Shown here: positions 26,591 through 38,560 of the stretch, piece after piece
Layout: each line of letters starts with the position of its first letter
How positions within the stretch are numbered: position 1 is the stretch's first letter
NCBI RefSeq assembly: GCF_034190915.1
Contig: NW_026947500.1
Span: forward strand, 20,024,501 to 20,088,500
Direction: 5' to 3'
DNA: 64,000 nucleotides
Origin: Cavia porcellus
Taxonomy: Eukaryota; Chordata; Mammalia; Rodentia; Caviidae
Made by a program: the position numbers and the translations under genes
The notes under the pieces: generated by a model
What the model was told of the DNA's origin: nothing
The model's input: only the letters and a program-made list of their open reading frames with translations
Databases searched by the model: none

Positions 26591-27533
26591 AGGATAGCTA
26601 TATCAATTTAAGAAGCAACAGAAAAATAAAACTCATTTTGAAGTTTTTCTCAAACAGGGAAAACTATTTCTCACCAAATAAGATAACAAAGTATTTGCTA
26701 CAAACATATTTTTCATGTATTTTTCTAGCAATGACAATGTTGTATTTATACAGGTGAATCAGACACTAGGACTCGTGATTTTTACAAGTGAAGACCTGCA
26801 TGATTTGACTAAGCAACTACATTTAATGCACTTGACATAGGGAGCATCATGTTTTCTAAATGCTCAAACACCCAGGGAATCCTGGCGTACTGCTAACCCA
26901 CGGTCTCCTCGACTTTTAAAAGCCCCTGCACCACAGCAGAGCCTTGCTGGATTCCCCTGCACACTGTTCTCTGAGTAACACAAGTGGGGATGATTCTCAG
27001 AATTTAGCAAACAGGTCACACTATGAACTGAGAAAACTTGAGAAACACATACTGACGTAACTTTCTAAAACTTAACCCAAGTTTCCCATAAAAGCACTTT
27101 AAAACTGTGAAGATGCCAAGAGAGCCTAGAAGGTGTACTGCACCTCTGGACAATGGACCCCATTGCACCTCAAGGAATCCCTGCAGAATTCAAGAAGAAA
27201 GCCGATCATCGAGGGAGAACTGCCTCGAAGGCTTCCTGCCCACTGTCTCCTTCATTATTCTTCAGATAAAAGAATCCAAGAACAATTTCTGAAATGACAT
27301 TCATAAATACTTGGTAGAAACTATTCTGGCATCATGAAGAACACTCTAGTTATATCCAAGATCCAAGGTACCACCACGGTGCCTTTTTGTGTTCCACCTG
27401 CCCAGCACAGTCTGAAAGCACATGCTCGATAAACTTCGATTGAAGTTTACAAAGTGAAGTTTACAAAGATAGGTATCACAATCAGTAAATTTAATCTTTC
27501 CTAACTACTAGGATGGATTTTATTGCCCAAGTT
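26591..27533. other. Intron 1 sequence; weak MIR/L2 trace
   Basis: A MIR/L2-like trace ('gcccagcacagtctgaaagc' then 'gctcgataaacttcg') lies at about 27400-27440. Nothing else is recognised. Confidence 0.3.
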
Positions 27534-27652
27534 AAAAGATAAGAATTTTAAGGGGCCAGGAATATAGCTCAGCAGCATAAGCACCTGCCTGAAAAGCCTG
27601 TGCTTTTGTGATTTGTGAGTTCAACTGCCAGTACAAAAAAAAGATAAGAATT
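27534..27652 (+). repeat. ID SINE with 14-bp target duplication
   Basis: The body is 'ggggccaggaatatagctca', 'gcataagcacctgcct', 'gagttcaactgccagtac' and an A run. AAAAGATAAGAATT occurs at 27534-27547 and 27639-27652, a perfect target-site duplication. The insertion is relatively recent, in CNTNAP3 intron 1. Confidence 0.85.
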
Positions 27653-30600
27653 GTAGAAATATCACAGATTCATCTCTCTAATGCGATTTCTAGAGAAGCT
27701 GTGAAAAGCTACAACAGATAATGTCATTGTTACTTTTTCCCTTAATTAATTTCTTAACTATATGTTTTATTGGTCTCAGTTCTCTATATTATTCAAGTTT
27801 AGGAATAAATCTATAAAGATAGCTGGTAACAAAATTATTGAACTTCCATTTCTCCTGTGCAAAATTCAAGAGTCATAACATGTGTGCCAAGGATTCACTT
27901 GTAACAAAGAAAATATCTAGGGACCAACTTAAAGAAATATGCTCTTTAAAAAGGCAATACATTCACAAAAGAAAAGAGTGTGCCTGGTGTCTGAATTTCC
28001 TCACTTTGCTCTCCCTCTCATTTCCAATTCTGCAAGCAGCATCTGCTGAGATTCTGAGTGAAAGACATGATCAGAAGCCCCAGGTGTTATGCAACCCAAA
28101 TCTCCTCCTGCTTGCTTGGAAGTCTAGATAAGACTCACTGTATTTTCATGCACGTAACTGTATATTGTTCTGCCAGAAAATCCATAAATGTTTTCTTCAG
28201 GGATTATTCTATACCTATACAAAAAGGTTGGACTTTCACTGAAGGTGACTGAGTGGAAACTCAAAACCACTTGAAACAGACATTTTTAGAGGGAAAAAAT
28301 TCTAAATTTATCACTGTTGCTTCTGCCCCTCATGAATGAAGTGTGCTTTTCCTAAAGAATTCCCTTTAGATAGGAAGGCATAGATCCATTCAGATTTGTA
28401 AGAAGAACTTGTACTTACAACCTTCCACATAAAAGTTTTACTTAAACTCTCACTAAAATGATGCCAAGCATCTTTAATAATTTAAAAGGCAAGTTGCACA
28501 TGGAAAGGAAGAAATAGCATTGCACACAGACGAACATATGGACACATCTCAAGAAGGTACGGCTCGCCATCGGTCTTTATGATTCAGTGTGTTCATAGCT
28601 GTCCTCCACATGGACCAGCTCCAATTAAAAAGAAGCACAGATGTATAGTTAGCAGTCTTTACATAATTTACATAGTCGCCAACCACTAATGTTTCAGGGC
28701 ATTAATTAATTTTTCCCAAAATGAAGATATTTTCCATACATCTGCTTGTTGATAACAATGTCGGCACTTGTTAAATTCTGTAATGGTAGGCTGCTTCTAT
28801 GATACTCTGACGCTGGTCAGGTTCCCTCCCCTCATCTCATCAGCCCTGGATGGGACAGTTCACCCCAAAGCCTGGGTCCAGCCTGGGCACGGGACACCAA
28901 TCTGGTGGGCGGAAAGTCAGATTGTATTGGACAGGCTGATTGAAGCATCAAGTTTGTTTACTCATTTGTGGTATCGTATTCGTCCATGCTTCCATTAATG
29001 CAATTTTGGCTGATAGTTTAAAATACGCATTTAATTTAGAAACAATCTCAAATTTACCGAAGTTGAAAAACTGTATTCATACACACCATCACCAATGAAA
29101 ATATTAATATGCTTTTCCCACACAAAGAGATTTCCCCCACATAATTGTCATACATTCATCCTAATAATCATGGATCCAGTTCCAACTTGTAATCCTCAGA
29201 TCAAGTTCAAGTCTCACCAGTTCCCAGTAACCCTTAGAGAACAAGCACTCAGCCTGGGTCATACATAGTGTGAAGCAGCTATGCTTTCTCAGCGCCTTTC
29301 AGTCAGAATGCCTCCCTCCTGACCCCATTCCACCTCTGGCAGTCTGCTTTAGGTCACCACCAGTGCCACCTCCCGTGTCTCCACCTTTGCTGCTCTGAGG
29401 ATCCCAGTATGTGTCTGCACCCTGCGCCATGCTGGCAGGCCACCCCCTACCCTCATGGCTCCCTGCATGTTCAGCCATCCACCTATTGGATGGCTTTATG
29501 TTCATCAGGAAGAGAAGCACGGAGGAAATGGAAAAGCAAGTGATTTGGTTTTTTCTATGAACCAATTAATTTTGGAGGGTTGATTATTATTTCCCTGGTC
29601 TACTTGTCCTCTGTAAAGATTATCTGTCTGCAGTTTAGAAAAAAATGAATAAAGGTAATCTGGATTCAATTTTTTGATACAGCACCATTTAATACTAAAT
29701 TAAAGTCTGTCACTCATCTCCAGATTCTTTTCAAAAATGGAATTAGTAAAGGGTCCAAAGTAAAACACCTGCTGAAGTAATTATTCCTATGCTGTATGAG
29801 ACATTCTTCCTGACATGTGCCACCACACCACAGCACAGGTGAATTTCCTTGCTAAACCACAGGCCATGTGGCAGGTTTGCCCTTCTCTTCTCAGCCTGGC
29901 TGAAATTGAAGGCATGAATATTTAGCAAAGAAAATAAAAGTGTTTTCATCTAAGTAATGAGTAAATCAATTCAATGAAAGTTTACACGAAAGGCTGTTTT
30001 TCAGCATTTTAGTTCCATAAAATCTACCAAACCGTTGAGTGAGGTATCCCTGGGGTCAGTGCCCAGGACTGAATACGGTAGTCTTCTTATTCTTCTGGTT
30101 GTCTTCAGGTGCTGTATGAGAGCAATAGGTGACTTTTCATTCCTTCTTAGGCAGATGAAAAGGGAAAAGACAGGAAAAGAACTCAGAGATGAACTAGGAG
30201 AACAATCAGACTCCTGTTGTTAGGAGCCACAGCTGATTAACAGATAGCACACTGGCGGTCAAGTCCCCCCACCACCACCTGTCCTGCTCCCCAGAGTCAA
30301 ACAGGAGCAGCACAAGAGTGGCTGTAACATGACGAGATGAGGGCAAGGTTTGGCTCGTGTCCTTTCCTAGCAAGCGAAAGCGCTAACAACAGATAAAACA
30401 ACACAAACTCACAGCTCACCTGAGTGTCTACCATCAAAACTTTCTACCCATTCCCGCATATGAGCTCAGAGGGAAAAACAGATAAGGTTCACTACTTCTA
30501 CATAATAAGGAACTATTCATAAATACAAAAGACGTGGTCCGCTATAGATGCGTCACCTTCAGAAAGAGGAAGAGTACACCAGGATGATTCAAACGCACAG

Positions 30601-32332
30601 AGAGAAGGGGACAAGGGAAACAGAGAGACAGAGAGAGAAGGAGGGGGCGGGGAAGGCAAGCCAGACGCATGAACCATGAAGAGAAGCTTCCACTCAGGCA
30701 GAAACCACCTTCCCTTGTTTGTTTTCTGAGCTAACATTCAAGAAGAATGCATGGACTACCTAAAGTGTCAAATACTGAGAGCTTGAGCTTCTCATGATCC
30801 CACTTCATGCAAAAAGCCACTCTGTGCTATCAGCCTCAAGCCACCTTGGCAGACAGCATTTTGCTTCTGAAAAATGAACTGTAAAAAATGTGAACATATC
30901 ACAGTGTCCATGTGAGGGAGTTACTTTTAAATTTCCTTTTTTACTGTCTTGGTGATATTCAAGATTGCTTCATTTTTGTTAGTTACACAATTTTACCTGA
31001 AGGAATTATTTGATCTGTAAGGTATTTTAAAGTTAACCAAGATATGTTGAACATAGAGGTATTAAAAGCTTTCTCAACAACAACATAAAGACTCCATTAA
31101 ACTACTGTTGAAATTTTAAGTGTGATCCAGAGATCCCAGCAAGCCAAGTTTGGTGATGAGCCCACGTGGAACATCTAAATCTGTGTCTAATTCCTGCATA
31201 GTTCATCTCCAAGGCCCCTGGTCGTCTGGTAAGAAAGCTCATTTTGAAAGACAATAGCTTAATTTCTGCTGGCTTGTTAGTCTTCCATTGGATTCCAAAC
31301 GAAATACTATCAATATAACCAACCCGGGGCACCAAAACAATCACAACTGCAAAACCCGATCCAGCCGCTGGGGTCTCAGCTGACTTCACTGCTTTTTGCC
31401 TTTTTCAAAGAAAGCTTTGTGGAGCCCTGTTTTTAAACAGTAAGAGTGACCTCTAGTGACTTATTTTATTGTTGTGTTCTACAGGTTGATCACTGTGTCT
31501 TTCTAAAAGTAGTGTACTTCTCATTTATGTATTTAAGTGAAATAGAACTTTGCATTACAGGATCCAAAGAATTTGACTTGATCTAAATATCCACATCTTA
31601 CTGACAAAACCAAATCAAAGTTTGATCTGATACACTGTATGTTAGGTGACTAATGGGGCCAGGAGCTCACTGTTAGGAGAAGCACACAAGGTATCTGGTG
31701 ACATGCTGAAGCAAGGTACACACACTACCTGTGTCTGCATGCGGGAAGAGCCCAGCTTGAGGCTTCCAGAAGGAAAGGAACAAGTGATGGCAAGCTTTCT
31801 CCGATGGCTCAGGGAAGCTACTGAAACCTGCTCCTGGTTATTATCCTGCCACAATCTCAGTTTCTGAATATGGCCACCAGAATACTATGCAATGATTTTA
31901 AAATAGGTTTTGGTAAGATGGGGCTGAGGCTGAGTGGGGGGAGATTCAAGTGAAAAGAAAAATCAGGTGATTTTAGTACAAAGAAAAATATATTTTGAAG
32001 TTCTAGTCTCATGGCTGGATTAATCTAGAAGAGAAGGCATGTCTCAGGGAAATGCAAAATAAATTAACACTTTTGTCTCAGTTTGGCCTTGTTATTTATT
32101 TTTAACGTAAGGAGAAAAAATGACAATGAAACTGAGTTATAAAACAAGTTAGTAGGACAGTTACAATAGTTATAACATTGTGCATTGTTGTCTTAGCAGT
32201 TATTCAGAGCACATGATAAAGGCATGATATCTTGTCTGAACCATACTAGCACAAAACATTCTTTTCAAGGAGCCAAGATAAGCTAGCTATATAGCTCTCT
32301 TAACTCTCTTGTGTATACATATTTTATTTGTC
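27653..32332. other. Intron 1, no gene recognised
   Basis: I find no exon-like sequence over about 4.7 kb. A purine-rich low-complexity stretch (GAGAGACAGAGAGAGAAGG type) is at about 30598-30655. Open frames of 60-97 codons here show no recognisable family. Confidence 0.4.
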
Positions 32333-32500
32333 CGATTTGACCCAGCTCTTCCCCTTCCAGGTATTTTCTCAGAAGAACTGAAACATTATACCCCATCTCT
32401 ATGTATGATAAAAGATGAGTGCATTGGATTCTTCTGAGCTATTTGGAGTATCATCATTAGAATGTGACCCAATCCAAAACTAGTCTTTCTAAGTTTTTAC
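32333..32500 (+). repeat. Ancient L1 fragment
   Basis: 'gatttgacccagctcttccc' then 'ttctcagaagaactgaaac' resembles the conserved 3' part of L1 ORF2. It is short and diverged. Confidence 0.35.
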
Positions 32501-33117
32501 CACATCAAAAACAAAGCACCATGACAAATTTTTAAATGTGAAATACCAGCAGAGAAGAATCGTTTTTGAGATCACCTCACTGTCTGGCTACCTTTTGCCT
32601 TTAAGCAAGAACTTTCCAGTATTACAAATGAACAGCCCAGTGTCACCATGTGGTTCTCTCGGTAGTTTGGCCAGGCTGCGAGATTGGGGTTGTAATATTT
32701 AGGTTCACCTACAGGTGCTCCAGCCCTGTAGCACACAAGAGGTCAGAGCACCTCACCTGTGAAGCCACCAAGATCTGCAAAAATGTAAGCTGTTAACCTC
32801 TCCATAGATACAGTATGATGCAACGTCTGCCAGTTATTTTCCTGTCAGATTGAATTCCTACACAGTGCTCCAGTTCTTAAAAATAATGACACTCTTTGCA
32901 GGCTAATCCCCTATGATGACATGTTTTTTCGATCTTAGGACAGCGTTCACTTTCAAACACACAGATTCAAAGTCAAATGTGCATCAGATATTTTAGACTC
33001 TCCTACAAGTGGAAAGTCTGGCGTAAACAAAATTGTGTGTTTTTTCAAACTGTAATTCCGTAGGTTTAATTTTGAAAGCCTCTATTTCAGGAGCATGGTC
33101 TGCAGTTCTAGGTGCAA

Positions 33118-33123
<6 letters not shown>

Positions 33124-33175
<52 letters not shown>
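33124..33175 (+). repeat. (CA)26 microsatellite beside the exon 1 donor
   Basis: An uninterrupted array of 26 CA units. On the CNTNAP3 transcript (minus strand) it is a (UG)26 run beginning about 46 nt into intron 1. Confidence 0.98.
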
Positions 33176-33177
<2 letters not shown>

Positions 33178-33221
33178 TCCAGGTAGCTTAGTGCAAGTTT
33201 TAAGCCATTGGCTGAACTTAC

Positions 33222-33315
33222 GCGGGTTTCCTGCTACCGCGGGGTTCTGGGTCCAGACGGACAGAAGCAGCAGCGCGGAGAGGACCGACAGGAAGGCGCC
33301 GGCGACAGAGGCCAT
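33222..33315 (-). CDS. CNTNAP3: CNTNAP3 exon 1 (start codon and signal peptide)
   Basis: This is the first coding exon of contactin-associated protein-like 3, a neurexin-family cell-adhesion protein. It holds 31 codons plus the first base of codon 32 and ends CCCGC|GTAAGT. The product starts MASVAGAF, followed by a leucine-rich hydrophobic core (about residues 8-20) and a VAG/NP junction near residue 29, a typical secretory signal peptide. I chose this ATG because MASVA matches the known start of the family, the context is strong (A at -3, G at +4), and the encoded length fits a signal peptide. The same frame stays open upstream to 33696 through GC-rich DNA, but that extension looks like chance 5' UTR/promoter translation. 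The exon joins exon 2 in phase to give GNPHSCDAPL. Confidence 0.92.
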
Positions 33316-33780
33316 GCTCCGGAGCCGCCCACTCAGGTCAGGGACGGCCACCCAGGTCGGGGACGGCGCGGCTCCCACGCCCAGCCTGCGGTCTGGGGCA
33401 CCTCCTCCTCTCTGCTCTTCCCTCCCGGCTGCCGGCAGCACACGCCCCGTGAGCCCGGCTCTCCCCAGCGCCCCCGCGCCCCGGGCGGCTGCAGGTGGCA
33501 GCTGCGCGCTGGGGGCCCGAGCCCCGCCCCCGCCCCTCCCCGGCCACACCTGACGCCCGCGCTGGCCGCTGGGGCACCGAGGATGGTCACCCTGGCGTGA
33601 GCACCCGGCTGTTCGCCTAACGTAGCCTGAGTGTGCGGGAGAAGTCACTGCTGTGTCTGTCCTGCAGGGGAAGCTGGGCCGCCGGACGCTCAGCACTCCG
33701 CGCAGACCTTCAGGACGCGCTCTCAGGGTGCAGTCGGTGAGGCCGCGGGTTCAAGGGCAGCGTTCCGCCGCGCTGCGTGG
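33225..33780 (-). promoter_or_regulatory. CNTNAP3: CpG-island promoter of CNTNAP3
   Basis: GC content and CpG density jump sharply from about 33225 and stay high to about 33780, covering exon 1 and its upstream side. Sp1-type GC boxes are visible at 33522-33540 ('ccccgcccccgcccctcc'). I see no TATA box at the expected distance, consistent with a dispersed-start CpG-island promoter. The transcription start is not visible; it should lie right of 33315. A secondary GC-rich stretch continues to about 34230. Confidence 0.8.
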
Positions 33781-34348
33781 ATTCAGTATTTTGGGATTTC
33801 CTCCATCGTGGGTGTTTTAAGCACTAAATTTTATGTTGTAGCAGTGCACTAAAATACTGTATTAATCATGCACAGTGATCAGCGGACACCGGCCCACTCC
33901 CCGTAGCCAAAGGGCAAGAACAGGAAAAGCTGGAAGAAAGGACGGAGTACCATGCTGTCCTCCTAAGGGTGTGCACCTAGGTGCGGGCGGGTCAGAGGCA
34001 AGCGGTGCATTTCAGAGGGCTCTGCTGGGACTCCACGGGCACACCCAGGAAGGCCTGCCCATCTACTGGTCCAGTTTCAGCTCGAAGAAAGCCACCCTCG
34101 CTGCCCCCTCGGCGGGGACCCTAGAGAGGGCTGCGCCAACCCTCACTCCAGCGCCGCCCGGGTGCGAGCCCCCCTGCCCGCCTGGTGCACGCAACACGTG
34201 GCCTGGGTTTCAAGCCTGACTCACAGCTAGCCCCTGGGAGGCCCCTCGCAGCAGGACAGCGTTGACGACCACCTGGCACTCACACCATGGAGTCCGTTTA
34301 GAGCAGAGGCCCAGATGAGCACGGAGGCCTGCCTGGGTCCTGGGTCCT
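33781..34348. other. GC-rich upstream flank of CNTNAP3, no gene recognised
   Basis: Moderately GC-rich flank with some CpGs. A 114-codon plus-strand frame (33875-34219) lies here, but its composition is what GC-rich DNA gives by chance. A divergent transcript from the island is possible but not shown. Confidence 0.35.
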
Positions 34349-34372
34349 TTTTTTTTTTTTTTTTTTTTTTTT
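34349..34372 (-). repeat. Poly-T tract, possible tail of a minus-strand retrocopy
   Basis: A run of about 23 T. Read on the minus strand it is an A tail preceded by non-repeat-looking sequence (about 34373-34500). The parent is not recognised. Confidence 0.6.
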
Positions 34373-35454
34373 AATATGCCGTTAAGTAACGCAGTATTAA
34401 AACAGTGTCTTCCTACTGCAAAGGGAAAAAAGTTATGTATCTTGATTGTACTAAAATGCACACCTTGAGACCAGGGCCTTATTCTCTGCATCTTGGGTCA
34501 GGACCTGCTTCGCGTGGAGACTGTACAAGGCACTCCAGATTTTGTTCCACAGCCCCAGACCTTGCCTAGCGCAGTGGGGTTCCCCACGGTGCCCCCAGTA
34601 CTGAGTGCCTGCTGTGATACTACCCAGCCAGAGGAGAGTGCGTCTCCTCCTCTGCTTCCCAAATTCTCAGCCTGCGATGAGCATGGGCAAACTCCAGAAA
34701 AGGCTATCAGGATTTATAACTATTAGCTCAGGGAAAAAATAGCCGTGTGTACTTTTTGTCTTTTTGGAAAAACAGTTCAGAAAATATCCTCGAAAGTGTT
34801 TTCTTCATTAAAGTGAATTCAAATGTAATACTCATATGAGAAAACTCCTAAGTCATCCTGGAATTAGTAACTGGGTTCACGTACACTGCTTGTGCACAAG
34901 TTATGTAAGTCACACCTTTCATCACCGAAAAATTTTATAAACACATGAAGTTGACTGACAGGTTAATTGCCTTGAGGTAGAAAATGAAAGTCATTTTTTA
35001 AATTAGACCTTGGGTAAAACAACAAAATGTCAATCTTCTGTAATTTTTGCTTTTATATACTTAGACAACCCTGTCCACAAGACTGTGCTTATTTTATTTC
35101 AGGGTAGATTTACCCTGCCCCTAAGTATTCTCATTCTGCAACTTCATCTTCTCTTTTGGTCACCTACCATGGGTGCTTCAGCCACAGCCAGAATTTACAG
35201 TCTTCCAGTTCTCAATTCTAAAAATTAGAGTGAGAACACTGAAACATTTGCCAGGCAATCTAACAGCATTTTAAACCCTAAATGAGTGTGCTTTTAGAAG
35301 CACGCCGCATCTGTAAGCATATTTTATCTTGTATTATTTTTCTAAACTATTAATATTAACTCAATTTTGAAAAAAGCTACTGCATTAGTCAAAGCAGAAT
35401 TAGGAAGAAGAATTGACAGATGATTTAAATAAAGAGATTGTTTAAAAGGGGGGA
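34373..35454. other. Intergenic, nothing recognised
   Basis: No repeat, exon or RNA gene that I can support. Confidence 0.4.
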
Positions 35455-35810
35455 CTGTATAAGTCAGCTTTACATTACTCTAACAAAAATATCTGAAACC
35501 AAAGAAATTTTATTTCTATTCCAGCTTTCAGGAACTTTCATTCAAAGATCAAATGGTTTGAGCCCCTGCAAGGCACATTATGGCCAGAGAGGGAGAGGGG
35601 AAAAAATGTTTCTTTTATAAACCAGGAAGCAACAAGACTTAGAGACTGGGGGTCCCTTCGGGGCTTGCTCCCAGCGACCTAAAGACCTCCCTTGAGGTTG
35701 TGTTATTTCCTGAAACCACCACTCTTGGAAACTGAGCCTTCAGCCCCTTTGGATCTCCAAGCATAGCAGACTCCCTGAAGTGACCCTGCAGTAGCCACAG
35801 AAGAGCAACA
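35455..35810 (-). repeat. MaLR-type LTR, antisense
   Basis: 'tataagtcagctttacatta', 'aaagaaattttatttctatt', 'aagatcaaatggtttgagcc' and 'gaaaccaccactcttggaaa' follow the antisense MaLR LTR order. The downstream GC-rich stretch to about 36120 may belong to another, unnamed repeat. Confidence 0.45.
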
Positions 35811-37219
35811 GCAAAAAGCCACTACCACTCATGACCAGAGGGACTTGCTTTGGGAGCAGCGGCCACAGCAACCATGCTGTAGTCACGGCAGCAGAAACCT
35901 GGGGCCAGGGTCTGGAAGCAGCAAGTGTAGGAAAGGAATGTTTCTGCGGCCTCTGACTTCTTGATGCCTTGGTCCCTGTCAGAGCCTCTCAGTGGTGAAA
36001 CCCCACTGGGAGTCAGCCAGCAGGGTGGCCAGGAAACCTGGAGACCAGAAGGGTACAGAACGGCGCTGAGGGACTCAGGAAGAGCTGCCAGTGCATCCTG
36101 GGAACAATGGCATTTGTCTAATCAAAAGTGATCATATCTGGGAAAGCTTACCTTGTTTTTGTTTTTGTTCTGTAATGAATGATTATGAAGCACTGGCTTA
36201 GAGTACAAACCCAGTGTTGTGTTGGTTTGGCTCAGGTTTACAGAGGCACTGGAGTAACTGAGTTTCTTTGAAATTAAACCAGAGCTTTGATATCAAATAG
36301 TTTGCTCTTTTATTAATAGGGAAGAATAAATTTACAGAATGTCATAGTCCTGAGTGGAGCTTTTCATTAACTTCAGCAAGTAAGTGAACAACACTTTTTG
36401 TTGTGTTTCACAAAAACAGAAAGATCAATGTTCTCACAGAGCAGAAAGGCGAGGTCTCTCTTCGCATGGCCTTCCGACAATCATCTGTATTTAAGAAAAC
36501 AATTCTCACCTTTCCTGGAAATTGGGAATGTAAGTGAGTTCAAACACAAATACTCCTTATTAAAATAATAACTGTTTTCTGTGAAATTGACAAGCTAAAA
36601 ATTAAATTTTTCTAAAGGATGGTAGGTTAAGAAATAAGCAAATAATAAATAAATTGAAATATTCTTTCTAATTTCCATCATTATCTAGTTGATATAAACT
36701 GAAAAAAAAAGAATAGCAATCAATGACTATACCCTAAATAATCTGCTTAACTCTTTTATTGAGACTTGTTGTATATAACATCACTGATTTTGTATGCAAG
36801 ATGATAAGGCAGTTACCACTGCTATATAAAAATCACCACAGGCACTCATGTATTATTGAAAACATTCTCTCAAATTATCATTTAAAAATTTAAGGCTCGC
36901 CCAAAATCTGGATTAATCTTTTACAAAGAAAAAGGAGGTAGGCACGGTTAGAATATGATCATAGGAACTAGAAAAATGACTCCAAATTTCAGTAAAACAA
37001 CATCTGCCATTGAGATCTGCTAATATTAGCATGAAATCTTCTACAGGTTTCAGCTATTTTGCTTAATATGTGATACAAACTTTCATATAGGAGAGATTAC
37101 GTGAGTCGGGTTGGGGGGGAAGAAAGAGAAGAGGAACATTTGGAAGAAGTAGGTGTAAAGATAGGAAAGAGTAAAGAAAGGGACCCCTTAAATGTCAAAA
37201 CTAAACTGATTCATGCTAA
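35811..37219. other. Intergenic, nothing firmly recognised
   Basis: The first 300 bp are GC-rich and repeat-like but unassigned. The rest is AT-rich unique-looking sequence. Confidence 0.35.
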
Positions 37220-37355
37220 GCCCAATATGTTGGCCAAATCTGTAATACCAGCACTCAGCAGGCTGAAGCAAGAGAATCTCTGAGTTTGAGGTCAGCCTGA
37301 GCTACATAAAGTCTAAAGCCAGCCTGAACTACAGAGTGAGACCCTGTGTCACAAA
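37220..37355 (+). repeat. B1-like (7SL-derived) SINE
   Basis: 'tgtaataccagcactcagca', then 'gctgaagcaagagaatctc', then 'gagtttgaggtcagcctgag', then 'acagagtgagaccctgtgtc' is the B1 order, with an internal near-repeat of the 'cagcctga.ctac' block. The B box (GTTTGAGG-type) is preserved. An A/TA-rich tail follows. Confidence 0.7.
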
Positions 37356-37599
37356 AATATATATATATTTTATTCCTGCTACCATTGCGTCTAAAGTACA
37401 AATGGATCCTTCCATGGCTATGTAGCCCTCTCTTCAGGCATGAATATAGCTGTATGTATAAAATGTCAAGCTTATAATAATGAACCTTGGCTTGAGACAT
37501 CTTTTAAGGAAACACTATATAAAAGATAGGAAATAAAAGATATGGATGTGAAAGAATGTTTAGACTTTCCTGTATTTGTTTTTCAGAACCCTAAACAAC

Positions 37600-38560
37600 C
37601 TCATGGCAAGCTTGAATTTCTGAGTGCAGCGTAATGTTTTCACTGTGAGTAGCTCCAGGGAGTTCATATCCATTTACCAACCAGCTCATGTGAGGTTCCA
37701 GGAGCCTCCCAACAGACAAGTCCCAGAGCACCCTCAGGAAGCTCTCTGACCACAAGGCCCTGTTACAGGAGGAGCACTGTGGCAGGCCACTCTTCCCAGT
37801 GAGACTGGCTCTTGCTTTTGCCAACACTGTAAAGGCACAGTCTATTGTAAACCCAAATAGTGAGTTCAGTCATCCAAGTATTGTAATCCTTTTTCCAGTT
37901 TTCCTCACAATCCAAAAGGTTGTATTTGTAATCCCACTGAGTCATTTTTGTAATCTTAGCAAGACAATTCCAATCTACCACCACCAATGCAACCCACGGC
38001 AAGAGTAAAAACACCAAGACATACTCCAAGTTAAGGGCAGCCAAGGGGCCCTAAGACCAATCCCCGTGAGGACATGCAGACAAAGGCCTCTCCCAGACAT
38101 GATCCTAGGCCTCTCCCAGAATTTATATCTTGTGAAGAAGGGGGGTGGCTCAGGGAGTGAGTGACAGTGAGGATGGCAGGAATTTTGTGAGAACATGAAC
38201 TGGCTGGCCAGGTGCAAGATTGGCATCTCTGTAAATTGTAGAGATGAAGATATGCAGAAGGATTAATTTACATAATCCAATTAGGGTAGCAGTGGAATTG
38301 TTTTGTGGGGCTATTGCTTCATTTCTAATATGCAGACTCTTGTGCCCTGGGGAGTCATAGCCTCTTATCTTGAGACTCATACCCAGTTGACATTCCCAGA
38401 GCTATTTGCTCTAACATTTCCCCTGCTCAATCCTGTATTGTGGAGAACACTAGAGGAGGAAACAGGACTGTCTGATGGCTTTTGCATATTAGCACCTCAG
38501 CTAGCTTTATTTGCAATGCTCAGAACCAGTTGAAGAGAGAAGGAAATACCCTAGCCAGCC
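37600..38560. other. Unclassified block, possibly degraded ERV
   Basis: The minus strand carries a 93-codon open frame (37763-38044) with an early hydrophobic run (EYVLVFLLLPWVALVVVDW) followed by a Trp-, Asn- and Lys-rich part. I do not recognise it. The hydrophobic start and the neighbouring LTR-like promoter sequence would suit the beginning of a degraded env, but no diagnostic motif is visible. Confidence 0.25.

Noticed and set aside
30221..30420. Possible second class II LTR, starting TGTTAGGAGCC
   Set aside because: Only the first ten or so bases resemble the LTR start at 40363; no TATA box, AATAAA or end match follows.
33095..33600. Plus-strand frames of 130-152 codons over the CpG island
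   Set aside because: They read through the CA array and promoter DNA and have biased composition with no recognisable protein.
33316..33696. Upstream extension of the CNTNAP3 exon 1 frame to 33696
   Set aside because: GC-rich DNA leaves the frame open by chance. The MASVA start with strong context and a normal signal peptide fits the family; the extension would bury the signal peptide.
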